Shown here one piece after another: positions 23,776 to 32,025 of a stretch of DNA of 33,354 bases (its first letter is position 1; every line of letters begins with the position of its first letter). Origin of the DNA: an uncultured Bacteriovoracaceae bacterium (GTDB lineage Bacteria; Bdellovibrionota; Bacteriovoracia; Bacteriovoracales; Bacteriovoracaceae); assembly GCA_937923325.1 (NCBI GenBank), contig CAKZUQ010000033.1, positions 1-33,354 of the forward strand. Direction: 5' to 3'. The notes below the pieces were generated by a model. It was not told where the DNA came from. It did not search any database and saw only the letters and a program-made list of their open reading frames with translations. A program made the position numbers and the translations under genes.

Positions 23776-24426
23776 TTATTTTGTTGTTTTTAAAAAGTTA
23801 ATAATTTCAATTGGATCTAATCTCTTAGTGTAATCAAGATCTACACTGTGAAATAAAATGTTCATGTCTTTATCAATCACATAAGTCGCAGGAATAGGAA
23901 GTGTAAATACACCCTGTCCGTTGTGCTTTTGGATATCAAGTCCAAACTGATCATAAAGAGGTCTAAGCGATAAAGGTAACTCAAAAGCTAAACCAAGATC
24001 TGTGGCTAACTTGGATTTATCATCTGTAAGAACTTGAAACGAAATTTCATTCTTTTCAGATGTTGTTAATGAATTATCTGGACTTTCTGGAGTGATTGCT
24101 ACTAAGTTAGCATTAAGATCTTTAAAATTTGATAACTCATTTCTAAGTGCCTTTAGTTCAATGTTACAGTAAGGGCACCATCCACCTCTGTAAAAACTAA
24201 CTACTAGGTAGTCATTACCATTAAATAATTCGTTAGAATTTACTATTTCACCTTTTTGATTAGCTAGGCTAAAACTATTAAAGGTATCCCCAGTGATTTT
24301 CGTTTTGTTATTTGAAGTAGCTGCTACTAATTCAGCATGAGCACTTTTCATAATATCTTGAGCTTCTTGGGGTGCATTCTTCACGAAGTTTGATTTGAAT
24401 TCATTTAGTTCTGTTGTTAGTGACAT
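23776..24426 (-). CDS. Peroxiredoxin-like (AhpC/TSA) protein
   Basis: The 216-residue protein has a thioredoxin fold with the motif FYRGGWCPYCN (C84, C87) after VVSFY, typical of the AhpC/TSA 'peroxiredoxin-like' group with a CxxC. Later blocks, LVAITPESPDNS and VLTDDKSKLATDLGLAF, also match. About 45 extra residues precede the fold, and no signal peptide is present, so it is cytoplasmic. It probably reduces peroxides or disulfides. AAGGA lies 6 nt before the ATG, and the first 10 bp overlap the end of the tetR gene. Together with the DoxX-like gene it forms a compact redox operon. Confidence 0.88.
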   Translation of the reverse strand: MSLTTELNEFKSNFVKNAPQEAQDIMKSAHAELVAATSNNKTKITGDTFNSFSLANQKGEIVNSNELFNGNDYLVVSFYRGGWCPYCNIELKALRNELSNFKDLNANLVAITPESPDNSLTTSEKNEISFQVLTDDKSKLATDLGLAFELPLSLRPLYDQFGLDIQKHNGQGVFTLPIPATYVIDKDMNILFHSVDLDYTKRLDPIEIINFLKTTK

Positions 24427-25010
24427 CTTTTTTCCTTTGTTTCTATATTTTTAAGATAGATATCTATCGTTGTTGCTATTTGCTCGAAATATTGAGGGTC
24501 ATCAGTAATTTTAGAAAACTCTCTAATTGTAAAGGCCTGTGTTATAATCCACTTAGATAAAATCTCTGAATCTAATTCTTCTTTTATTTCATTTTTTTCT
24601 TGTGCGATTTCAACTTGTTCTTTTAGATGAAGTCTAATCTGTTCCCATAGAGAGTTTGCAAGTTTCAGAGATTTTGAATCTTTCAAGGAACTTAGTTCCA
24701 AGACAGAGTTCATTATGAGGCAACCTTTTTTAAGCCCTTTGCCTTTTGATTCAAATAAAAGCTTTTCTAAGAAAGATCTTATATAGCTAAGACCACTTTT
24801 ATTTATAGAGCTTCTTTTGTGAAAGTAATTTTTTAGGGACTGTTGAAATAAATCTTCTTTGTTTCCAAATGTTCTGTATAAGCTTGTTTTCTGAATCCCC
24901 GTTCTTTCTACAATCGAACTCATACTTGTATTAGAGTAACCAAATTCCCAAAAGTGATCTGTAACTTGATCTAGAATGTCTGCTTTATTAAACTCAATAG
25001 TTCTTGCCAT
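24417..25010 (-). CDS. TetR-family repressor of the adjacent redox operon
   Basis: ATG 25010 gives 197 residues. An upstream alternative start would cross the operator and promoter, so I reject it. The helix-turn-helix spans about 28-50 (TSMSSIVERTGIQKTSLYRTFGNKEDLF) in two adjacent blocks with the usual Tyr-Arg-x-Phe. C97 in KKGCLIMNSVLEL is in the place where electrophile- and chlorine-sensing relatives such as NemR carry a reactive Cys; one more Cys (C196) lies at the end. A thiol-sensing role is inferred. No Shine-Dalgarno; TATATT is 6 nt upstream of the ATG. A palindromic operator at 25034-25045 overlaps this promoter. It overlaps the peroxiredoxin-like gene by 10 bp. Confidence 0.9.
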   Translation of the reverse strand: MARTIEFNKADILDQVTDHFWEFGYSNTSMSSIVERTGIQKTSLYRTFGNKEDLFQQSLKNYFHKRSSINKSGLSYIRSFLEKLLFESKGKGLKKGCLIMNSVLELSSLKDSKSLKLANSLWEQIRLHLKEQVEIAQEKNEIKEELDSEILSKWIITQAFTIREFSKITDDPQYFEQIATTIDIYLKNIETKEKRCH

Positions 25011-25033
25011 GAAACTAATATAACTTAGATCGT

Positions 25034-25045
25034 TACCGACCGGTA
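25034..25045. promoter_or_regulatory. Palindromic operator TACCG-AC-CGGTA at the tetR promoter
   Basis: A perfect inverted repeat, TACCG-N2-CGGTA, stands out for its GC content in this AT-rich region. It overlaps the predicted -35/spacer of the minus-strand tetR promoter (-10 at 25017-25022). ACCG-N2-CGGT cores are known operators of related TetR regulators. Autorepression is likely. Confidence 0.65.
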
Positions 25046-25126
25046 TCAAAACATTGTAACAAAGTGTATATTCTCATAAAATCAATGACTTATCGTGTCT
25101 GTTCTTTTGTTTTTAATTTCTCTCTA

Positions 25127-25155
25127 TCGACTCTTATATACTTGAATGTTATAAA
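25127..25155 (+). promoter_or_regulatory. Promoter for a probable leaderless mRNA (gene at 25162-26142)
   Basis: TCGACT (25127-25132), a 17-nt spacer and TATAAA (25150-25155) end 6 nt before the ATG. Transcription should start on or next to the start codon. AAGGG touches the ATG and is too close to act as a Shine-Dalgarno. Confidence 0.5.
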
Positions 25156-25161
25156 TAAGGG

Positions 25162-26142
25162 ATGAAAAAATACTTTATAACTAAGATTATACTTACTTCT
25201 TTGGCCTTAACTTCTTGTAGCTCTCTTTCAGAGAAAGACTGTAACGAACTGAATTGGTTTGATAGAGGAAGAACTGATATTCGATCAGGTGCTAACTTTA
25301 ATTCAAAGCTTGCCGATTATAAGAAGTCTTGTGGAAAACATGGAGTTTCTGTAGGAGAGTCAGAGTATATGAAAGGTGTGACTTATGCTGGTGCTATCAA
25401 ATGTACTGGGTATAAATCTTTTCATGATGGAAAGTGGAGAAGTGTTGGTATTGGAGATGCTTTACTTGGTAGAGCAAATACGCACTTAAAAAAGCATGCT
25501 CTAAGTTGTAATACATATAAAATTAGACCTGACTCAAAAGAATATTATAAGGGATTCCAAATCGGACTTAAGCAATTTTGTACATATGAAAATGGTTTAA
25601 AATATGGAAAGAGCGGGGAAGATTATAAAGAAACTTGCCCTAGAACTTCTAATCATAGTTTTAAAAAAGGTTTTGAAGTCGGTCACGTTATTTATATTGC
25701 TGATATGGCCAGATTTAAAGTTGAACAAGAAACTAAAAAACAAGATGAACTTTTTGATGAAATAGTTGAACTTACAGATGAAATCAAAGAGCTTAAATAC
25801 AAACTACAAAATTTTGATAGAGATGAAGATAGAGAAATTGCAGATATTGAACGAGAGATCAGAGATAAGAAAAGAGAAATTCGTTTCGCTGAATTAGATA
25901 ATAAACCAACTTCTAGTATCAAAGCTTTAGAACTTGAATTAGCAAGAATTGAAGATCGTTTAGATTCATCTAGAAGAAATTTTGATGACAAAAGAAGATC
26001 ATTAGAATCTGAAATAAAATTAGAAAACTCAAAGTTAAGACGTTTAGAGCTAAAGTATAGAAGTTATAAGTCAAAAATTTCTAGACTTGAAGAAAGAGCA
26101 AAAGAAGCCGAGCTTAATGCAAAAAGAGTTCAAAATAAGTAG
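25162..26142 (+). CDS. DUF2799-like lipoprotein with long C-terminal coiled coil
   Basis: The 326-residue product has a lipoprotein signal (ILTSLALTSC, lipobox Cys19). Residues 20-180 show the DUF2799 pattern of a CNELNWFDRGRTDIRSG block, Y..SCGKHGV and repeated Y.KG...GL..FC and C-rich blocks (GLKQFCTYENGLKYGKSG, YKETC). From about 185 to the end a charged, heptad-like coiled coil runs for 140 residues (LTDEIKELKYKLQNFDRDED, then EREIRDKKREIRFAELD), which suggests oligomer formation or a spacer from the membrane. Function of DUF2799 is unknown. It is divergent from tetR and monocistronic, ending 65 bp before recQ. Confidence 0.85.
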   Translation: MKKYFITKIILTSLALTSCSSLSEKDCNELNWFDRGRTDIRSGANFNSKLADYKKSCGKHGVSVGESEYMKGVTYAGAIKCTGYKSFHDGKWRSVGIGDALLGRANTHLKKHALSCNTYKIRPDSKEYYKGFQIGLKQFCTYENGLKYGKSGEDYKETCPRTSNHSFKKGFEVGHVIYIADMARFKVEQETKKQDELFDEIVELTDEIKELKYKLQNFDRDEDREIADIEREIRDKKREIRFAELDNKPTSSIKALELELARIEDRLDSSRRNFDDKRRSLESEIKLENSKLRRLELKYRSYKSKISRLEERAKEAELNAKRVQNK

Positions 26143-26207
26143 AATGTAATAAGACTCATATTTATTTCAATCTATTCAATTAAAATATAAAAGAGTACTC
26201 TTGCCTT

Positions 26208-28022
26208 ATGGAACAAACAGACACAAGTAATACTCTTTTAAATATCCTAAAAACAAACTTTGGACACCAAAGCTTTAGATTTGATCAAGAGAGAATAATT
26301 TCTTCTATCTTAAGTGGAAAAGATACAATTGCTATAATGCCTACAGGTGGTGGTAAATCTGTCTGCTACCAAGTTCCAGCACTTTATTTAGATGGACTTA
26401 CAGTTGTTATTTCACCTTTGATATCGCTTATGCAAGATCAAGTTTTAAATCTAGAACAAAATGGTATAAAAGCATGTTTTTTAAATTCTTCACAAAGTTT
26501 TGAAGAAAAAGAAATCGTTAGGGAATCTATATTATCAAAAGAAGTTAAAATTGTTTATATCTCTCCTGAGGGTTTACTAGCGGGGGTTTTGGGATTTATA
26601 AGTTCTAGAATAGAAATTGCATTAATTGCAATCGATGAGGCACATTGTGTTTCTCAGTGGGGACATGAATTTAGAAATGATTATATGCAATTGGGGTGTT
26701 TAAAAGATCGTTTTCCAAAAACTCCTATACTTGCATTAACAGCGACCGCAGATGCTAGAACTCAAAAAGATATTGCATCTCAATTAAATATGAATGATCC
26801 AAAAATTTATGTGTCATCCTTTGATCGACCTAATATAAAATATAAAATTACAGATAGAATTGATGAAGTTAAACAACTTAAGAAGTTCATAAAGACAAAT
26901 CATGAGGGAGATACCGGAATTGTTTATTGTCTTTCGCGAAAAAAAGTTGAAAAAATTGCATCTGAACTTAAGAGTGCTGGTTTTGATGCGTACCCTTATC
27001 ACGCTGGAATGGACTCTGATAGAAGAGCACAAATCCAAAAGATGTTTAATGTTAAGGAGAGTATTATCATCGTCGCAACAATTGCATTTGGAATGGGAAT
27101 AGATAAGCCTAATGTTCGCTTTGTTGCACATTTAGATTTACCTAAGAGTATTGAAGGTTACTATCAGGAAACAGGAAGAGCTGGACGTGATGGTGAAGCA
27201 TCAAGTGCTTGGATGATTTATGGGTTGCAAGATGTAATGAAACTTACCCAAATGTTAGAAAATTCAGATGCTGTTGAATCTTATAAAAAAGTCGCCAAAT
27301 CTAAATTAGACTCTATGCTCTCTCTTTGCGAGGGAATTCAATGCAGAAGACAATATTTACTAAATTATTTTGGAGAAAAACTTTCCAAGCCTTGCGGTAA
27401 CTGTGATACTTGTCTTGAACCAGCAGAAACCTTTGATGCCCTTATCGACTCTCAAAAACTATTGTCTGCAATATATAGAACAGGTGAAAACTTTGGCGCA
27501 GGCCATGTTATCGATGTATTAAGAGGCAGCTCTAATGCGAAGGTGATTGAAAGAGGTCATGATAAAGTTTCTTGTTATGGAATCGGAAAAGAAAAAAGTA
27601 AGAGCTTTTGGAACACTCTTTTAAGACAACTTTTAAACCAGGGATATATTCAAATAAAAAACTGGGAATATAAAACTCTATCACTTGCTTCTAAGAGTAA
27701 ATCATTACTTAGAGGTGAAGAAAGCTTTTTAATGAAAGTTCATAAAGAAAAAGCCACATCTGCTTCAAAAAGAACAGTAAAAGAAATTAGTGCAACCCAC
27801 GGTAGAGAAGATTTATTTGAAGCTTTAAGAGGAGTTAGAACAAAATTAGCAAAAGAAAATAATGTTCCTCCCTATTTAATATTTTCAGATAAGTCTTTAC
27901 ACGATATGTGTCAAATTCTACCGAGGAATAAATCAGAATTTTTAATGGTTAACGGGGTAGGGCAATCAAAGTGTGAGAAGTATGGAAATCAATTTATCAT
28001 TTTAATCTCTAGTTACCTTTAA
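26208..28022 (+). CDS. recQ: ATP-dependent DNA helicase RecQ
   Basis: RecQ unwinds DNA 3'-5' in recombination and fork repair. The 604 residues match the E. coli length (about 609). Motifs: Walker A AIMPTGGGKSVCYQVP at about 42-57, DEAH in AIDEAHCVSQWGHEFR, ALTATAD, the RecQ-typical TGRAGRDG, the zinc cysteines in CEGIQCRRQYL and KPCGNCDTC, a winged-helix RQC region, and a C-terminal HRDC domain from about 520 (LFEALRGVRTKLAKE, FLMVNGVGQSKCEKYG). All domains are present. TATAAA at 26186-26191 gives a short 5' leader without Shine-Dalgarno. Its stop overlaps that of the convergent DsbA-like gene. Confidence 0.97.
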   Translation: MEQTDTSNTLLNILKTNFGHQSFRFDQERIISSILSGKDTIAIMPTGGGKSVCYQVPALYLDGLTVVISPLISLMQDQVLNLEQNGIKACFLNSSQSFEEKEIVRESILSKEVKIVYISPEGLLAGVLGFISSRIEIALIAIDEAHCVSQWGHEFRNDYMQLGCLKDRFPKTPILALTATADARTQKDIASQLNMNDPKIYVSSFDRPNIKYKITDRIDEVKQLKKFIKTNHEGDTGIVYCLSRKKVEKIASELKSAGFDAYPYHAGMDSDRRAQIQKMFNVKESIIIVATIAFGMGIDKPNVRFVAHLDLPKSIEGYYQETGRAGRDGEASSAWMIYGLQDVMKLTQMLENSDAVESYKKVAKSKLDSMLSLCEGIQCRRQYLLNYFGEKLSKPCGNCDTCLEPAETFDALIDSQKLLSAIYRTGENFGAGHVIDVLRGSSNAKVIERGHDKVSCYGIGKEKSKSFWNTLLRQLLNQGYIQIKNWEYKTLSLASKSKSLLRGEESFLMKVHKEKATSASKRTVKEISATHGREDLFEALRGVRTKLAKENNVPPYLIFSDKSLHDMCQILPRNKSEFLMVNGVGQSKCEKYGNQFIILISSYL

Positions 28023-28660
28023 CTAGGTAAGAGACTATTAAGTTCTTTTCTCATAACCTCCAAATCAAATGATCCACTAACTGAAATAATAGTTTGCCCA
28101 TGTACTTGAATGTCAAAAGATGGAAATACTTTATGATTAGATTTTTGAAATTTTTTAAAATCTTTGAATGCGAGCTCTTGAAAGTATTGTTCCTTCATTA
28201 AAGATGAGAAATCATTGTTTTTAAAGCCTATTTTATGAGCATATGTATCATATGAATCAATGTCATCACTACTAAGTCCATCATAGTAATAGGCTTTTAG
28301 TAAGATTTCGGTAAATACCATTAGTTTTTTTTCCGCTTTCTCCTTAACAATTGCAATTGCTATTGCTGGAAAAAGTGAATTTAAAATCATGTCTTTATCA
28401 AAGAAAATATTATCTAGAAAGTTCTTCCCAAACATTACTCCAGTGGCTTCTTCAACTTTTTTATAAGCACCCGCTTTTATGTGAGGAGCAACATCATTAA
28501 CTCGACCCGCTCTTGGGCCAAGAAATAGCCCTCCTGAGACAACGTCGAAGTCTATTTTATCTTGAAACTCCTCGTGAATATTCTTCATCGTTGGAATAAA
28601 TCCATAGCACCAGCCACATAAAGCATCTGTGTAGTAAATAAATTTTATGTTCTTGGTCAT
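28019..28660 (-). CDS. DsbA-family thioredoxin-fold protein (COG3531-like)
   Basis: The 213-residue protein has the N-terminal strand IKFIYYTDALCGWCYGF with a CGWC active site, then VVSGGLFLGPRAG, which is typical of the predicted disulfide isomerase group related to FrnE. The probable cis-Pro is in KVFPSFDIQVHG. No signal peptide is present, so it should act in the cytoplasm rather than as a periplasmic oxidant. Function is likely thiol-disulfide exchange with an unknown partner. AGAGAG lies before the ATG. It is followed by YajQ upstream on the same strand after 17 bp, so yajQ and this gene may share a transcript. Confidence 0.85.
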   Translation of the reverse strand: MTKNIKFIYYTDALCGWCYGFIPTMKNIHEEFQDKIDFDVVSGGLFLGPRAGRVNDVAPHIKAGAYKKVEEATGVMFGKNFLDNIFFDKDMILNSLFPAIAIAIVKEKAEKKLMVFTEILLKAYYYDGLSSDDIDSYDTYAHKIGFKNNDFSSLMKEQYFQELAFKDFKKFQKSNHKVFPSFDIQVHGQTIISVSGSFDLEVMRKELNSLLPS

Positions 28661-28677
28661 ATTTCTCTCTTAGAGTC

Positions 28678-29166
28678 TCACTTCATATTTTCCATCTTTA
28701 CATCTATCTCAAGCTCTTTACTTGCTCTAAGCATTTGAAAGGTCTTTTGAAGCTCATCAATCTTCTTAGAAGTTACTCTAATCTTTTCATCAAGATATTG
28801 GGAGCTAACCTTAAACTTAGAGTCCTTGATTAGTTTGTTAATAATTTTTCCATTTTCTTTATTGATACCAAAGTTTAAAACTACTACTTGCTTATACATT
28901 TGATGCCCAGTAGGTACAATTTTTTGAAGGTCTAAGCACTTTAGTCCTAGCCCTCTTTTACTCATACAACCATAAAAAATAGACATTGCAGCTTCAATTC
29001 TCATTTCTGTTTCTGCAGTTACTTCTAACTCTTTTTCACCTTTAAGCTCTATCTTACAATCTGAACCCTTAAAGTCATATCGTCCTTTAATTTGTTTTTG
29101 GGCCATGTTTAATACATTTTTTAATTCACCCATGTCTAGTGAAGATACCAAGTCAAATGATGGCAT
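28678..29166 (-). CDS. yajQ: YajQ-family nucleotide-binding protein
   Basis: The 162-residue length and the sequence match YajQ from end to end: MPSFDLVSSLDMGELKNVLN, then KGRYDFKGS, EMRIEAAMSIFYG, and the C-terminal KIINKLIKDSKFKVSSQYLD block with VTSKKIDELQ. YajQ proteins bind nucleotides, and in Xanthomonas one is a c-di-GMP effector controlling virulence genes. Elsewhere the role is unclear. Two ferredoxin-like domains are expected. AAGGA precedes the ATG. It is transcribed together with the DUF885 gene upstream (33-bp gap) or from its own start. Confidence 0.95.
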   Translation of the reverse strand: MPSFDLVSSLDMGELKNVLNMAQKQIKGRYDFKGSDCKIELKGEKELEVTAETEMRIEAAMSIFYGCMSKRGLGLKCLDLQKIVPTGHQMYKQVVVLNFGINKENGKIINKLIKDSKFKVSSQYLDEKIRVTSKKIDELQKTFQMLRASKELEIDVKMENMK

Positions 29167-29199
29167 ATAATTATCCTTTTTACGTATTATTAATAAAAA

Positions 29200-31002
29200 T
29201 TACTTTAATTTCTTTCTGATCCATTTATTTACTTTTTGCTCAAGAGTAAAAAGTGGAACTGCTCCATCCTTTAAAATAACATCATGGAATTCAGCAATAT
29301 CAAACTTCTTTTGTAACTCTTTTTTTGCTTTGGCTCTTAAGGCCAAAATTTTAAGCATTCCAACTTTATAAGCAGTTGCTTGAGCAGGCATGATAAAGTA
29401 TCTCTCAATTCCTTTCATTATCTCAAGATCAGAGTTTGGAGTATTACTCTTTAGATATGCAATCGCTTTTTCTCTACTCCATTTTTTAGCATGAATACCT
29501 GTATCAACAACCATTCTTGTCGCTCTCCAAAGTTCCATTGATAGCCTTCCAAAGTCAGAATAAGGGTCTTTATAAAAACCAATTTCTTTGGGAAGAAGCT
29601 CTGCATATAATCCCCAACCTTCACTGTAAGCGGTGAACCCTCCAGTTTTTCTGAATGTTGGAATACCTTTAAGCTCTGTCGCAATTGCAATTTGCATATG
29701 ATGTCCAGGTATTGCTTCGTGATATGCTAATGCTTCAAGTTTATATTTTGGATTATCTGCCATCTTGTAGAGATTGACATAGTAAGTTCCAGGTCTGTTA
29801 CCTTCAAGTGATGGACCATTATAAAAAGCTATGCCCGCACTTTTTTCTCTGAAAGCTTCGACTGGTTTAACTATGAGCTCAGCCTTTGGGAAAGTGTTAA
29901 ATATCTTTGGAAGTGCATCCTTCATATCTTTAATAACTTTATTGGCATCTTTAAGGTACGCAGCTCTTCCCGCTTTATTTTGAGTGTAAAGAAATTTATC
30001 TTGTTTCATGTATTTGAAAAATGATTTTAAATCTTTTTTATAGTTAACCTTTTTCATAATATCTTTCATTTCATTATGAATTCTTTTAACTTCTTGAAGT
30101 CCTTTGTTGTGAATTTCATCAGACTTAAGATCTGTTGTTGTGATTTTACTTAGCCTATAATTATAAAAATCTTTACCATCAGGAAGTGACCAAGCACCAT
30201 GGTTAACATTTATCTTTTTATCTAAGTACTTAACATAATTGATCAAATCTTGATATGCTGGTCTTACGTAGTTAAGTAAAGCTGATTTTGCTGAGTTAAT
30301 AAGTTCGCTCTTTACTCCTGCTGTAAGTTTTAGCTTCTTTAGTTTTCTCTTAAAATCTTCAAGCAAAGTACTATCTTTACCCTTTGCAGTGAATGGAACA
30401 CCTGTAATGACATTTTTAGAATCAGTGATTACTTTTTCAAAAACAAAGTTTGGTGGGAATATTCCTCTTTTCTCTTGCTCTTTTAGATAAGTCATCTTTT
30501 CTTTAAAAACTCGTTTTATCTCTTTTATCCTTGAGATATATGCAAGTGCATGGGCCTTATTTTCTATTTGATGCATATTGATCAAAAAAGCTGGAGTTCC
30601 CGATTGATAACCAAACATCTGATTCAATGGAAAAGTGTGAAATCTCCACTTGTAGCCTTCAAGTGACTTTTCTATTTGATATTTGTAAATATCATAACTT
30701 ATTTTATCTGCATCACTTAAGATATTATAATTGAATTTTTTTAATTCCTTTAGAGCTTTTCGATCTAATTCATAGCTCTCTTCATCGTATTCAAGAGTCT
30801 CATTGTCCAGTTTATCATAGTTCGTTTTCCTTCCTAAGTATGTTTGCCAAGTTGGATATCTTGCAACACCCTTTTCAAATTCCATTTCAAAAAAAGCATT
30901 GAGCTTCTTTCCTTCAATTTCAGAAGTTGTATTACTGTGGTTACTGCACGAGCAGATTGTTGTGAGTAGAATAAAAGACAAAATCCATTTTAATTTATAC
31001 AT
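29200..31002 (-). CDS. DUF885-family lipoprotein, putative zinc peptidase
   Basis: The 600-residue product has a lipoprotein signal ending in a TICSC lipobox, so it is membrane-anchored outside the cytoplasm. The DUF885 landmark HEAIPGHHMQ (H428, E429, H434) contains an HExxxGH-type zinc site. SEGWGLYAELLPKEIGFY follows and can supply the third ligand (Glu). Further family features are the N-terminal YPTWQTYLGRK, GKDSTLL and GIAFYNGPSLEGNRPGTYYV. It is helical throughout and of family-typical length. Peptidase activity is inferred from the motif; related proteins are annotated as carboxypeptidase-like. AAGGAATT precedes the ATG. Confidence 0.9.
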   Translation of the reverse strand: MYKLKWILSFILLTTICSCSNHSNTTSEIEGKKLNAFFEMEFEKGVARYPTWQTYLGRKTNYDKLDNETLEYDEESYELDRKALKELKKFNYNILSDADKISYDIYKYQIEKSLEGYKWRFHTFPLNQMFGYQSGTPAFLINMHQIENKAHALAYISRIKEIKRVFKEKMTYLKEQEKRGIFPPNFVFEKVITDSKNVITGVPFTAKGKDSTLLEDFKRKLKKLKLTAGVKSELINSAKSALLNYVRPAYQDLINYVKYLDKKINVNHGAWSLPDGKDFYNYRLSKITTTDLKSDEIHNKGLQEVKRIHNEMKDIMKKVNYKKDLKSFFKYMKQDKFLYTQNKAGRAAYLKDANKVIKDMKDALPKIFNTFPKAELIVKPVEAFREKSAGIAFYNGPSLEGNRPGTYYVNLYKMADNPKYKLEALAYHEAIPGHHMQIAIATELKGIPTFRKTGGFTAYSEGWGLYAELLPKEIGFYKDPYSDFGRLSMELWRATRMVVDTGIHAKKWSREKAIAYLKSNTPNSDLEIMKGIERYFIMPAQATAYKVGMLKILALRAKAKKELQKKFDIAEFHDVILKDGAVPLFTLEQKVNKWIRKKLK

Positions 31003-31110
31003 AGCTAATTCCTTATAATATTTAATCTAAATGTATTATTATTTATTCATTTAATAAACAAAAAATAATACTATTGAGCGAATGTATGTAAATAGAGTAA
31101 GAGGGATTTA

Positions 31111-31608
31111 ATGAGTGGTAAGTTTGAAACAGAAATTAAAAGAATAAATGGATATTTGAAAGAAGTAATAACTTTTATTGATTCTAGTGGGAAGCCAATA
31201 TCACATATTATCAATCCTATTATGGTGGAGTTAAGGCCAAGAGATATCCTACAACTTTTTGTAGGATCTTTTCTAATTGCGTCCCCTCTATGTTTTACTG
31301 AAGAGATTTGGAGCTTAAGTGAGTCTTTGGCAATGGGTAATATTCATGCCTTACTTATTGTGTCTGTTTTTGTGATTATATCTTTTATATACCTGAACTT
31401 TTATAAACATAGGCTAAGAGGTAATACGCTTAATTTTTTAAAGCGAGTTTTTGCAACATATATTATTAGTATTTCTAGTGTTATATTAATGTTAACCTTA
31501 ATTGATAAGTTTCCAATTTTTAGCAATACAGTAATTGCTTGGAAGAGAGTTACAATAATTACTTTTCCTTCATTGTTTGGAGCTGTGATAACTGATTATT
31601 TAAAATAA
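31111..31608 (+). CDS. DUF2391-like membrane protein, first paralogue
   Basis: The 165-residue protein has about 45 soluble N-terminal residues and then four membrane helices. The signature FVGSFLIASPLCFTEEIWSL resembles the DUF2391 (TIGR02587) core, in which a Gly/Ala-rich helix leads to a conserved (T/S)-E-(E/M)-(I/V/L)-W motif. A second conserved end, WKRVTIITFPSLFGAVITDYL, matches FKRILVLTFPASLGGVIIDGL of the next gene. It is about half the length of classical DUF2391 proteins. AGAGGG precedes the ATG. Function unknown. It lies in a two-gene unit with its paralogue, 11 bp apart. Confidence 0.7.
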   Translation: MSGKFETEIKRINGYLKEVITFIDSSGKPISHIINPIMVELRPRDILQLFVGSFLIASPLCFTEEIWSLSESLAMGNIHALLIVSVFVIISFIYLNFYKHRLRGNTLNFLKRVFATYIISISSVILMLTLIDKFPIFSNTVIAWKRVTIITFPSLFGAVITDYLK

Positions 31609-31619
31609 GGAATTGAATT

Positions 31620-32021
31620 TTGACTTTATTAAAAAAAATGAATTTTGAAGATGTTAGTCAAATTGTTATTGGTGCTTCAGTGATGGCGATACCAATTGCT
31701 TTTTCTGAAGAGTTATGGCGATTTGGAGAAACTTTGCCAAGTTTTAACTTAACTTTATTAGTCTTGTTATCTTTTATAATACAAACACTTTATATTTATT
31801 CTTCTCTCTTCCAAGGAAAAGAGAAGAGTACTTTATTAATAGTCTCAAGAGTAATAATTAATTATATAATTACATTCTTTACTGTAAGTGCGATTCTTTT
31901 TGTTTTAAATCGACTATCTTTTAATTATGAAGAGTTTATTGTTGGTTTTAAGCGCATACTTGTTTTAACATTCCCTGCTTCTTTGGGGGGAGTTATCATT
32001 GATGGTCTAGATAAAGAGTAA
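31620..32021 (+). CDS. DUF2391-like membrane protein, second paralogue
   Basis: The 133-residue protein starts at TTG 31620, with AAGGA 9 nt upstream. The next ATG (31638) has no ribosome site. Four helices are predicted, with VIGASVMAIPIAFSEELWRF and FKRILVLTFPASLGGVIIDGL aligned to the same positions of the preceding gene, so the two come from a duplication. It lacks the soluble N-terminal extension of its partner. Tandem, half-length paralogues suggest they may pair to make the equivalent of a longer two-repeat protein; this is inference. It ends 4 bp from the convergent DUF1232 gene. Confidence 0.7.
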   Translation: MTLLKKMNFEDVSQIVIGASVMAIPIAFSEELWRFGETLPSFNLTLLVLLSFIIQTLYIYSSLFQGKEKSTLLIVSRVIINYIITFFTVSAILFVLNRLSFNYEEFIVGFKRILVLTFPASLGGVIIDGLDKE

Positions 32022-32025
32022 ATCT

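Noticed and set aside
25032..25060. GTTAC/GTAAC inverted repeat around the tetR operator
   Set aside because: The arms are only 5 bp with a long spacer, and overlap the stronger TACCG-N2-CGGTA dyad that already explains the site.
25692..25991. 99-codon Ser-rich ORF antisense to the coiled-coil lipoprotein
   Set aside because: The serine richness arises from reading the Glu/Arg/Asp codons of the coiled coil in reverse, so it is not a gene.
26191..26202. Perfect 12-bp palindrome AAGAGTACTCTT before recQ
   Set aside because: It sits near the likely transcription start, but about eight such palindromes are expected by chance in a window of this size, and it matches no LexA-type box I know.
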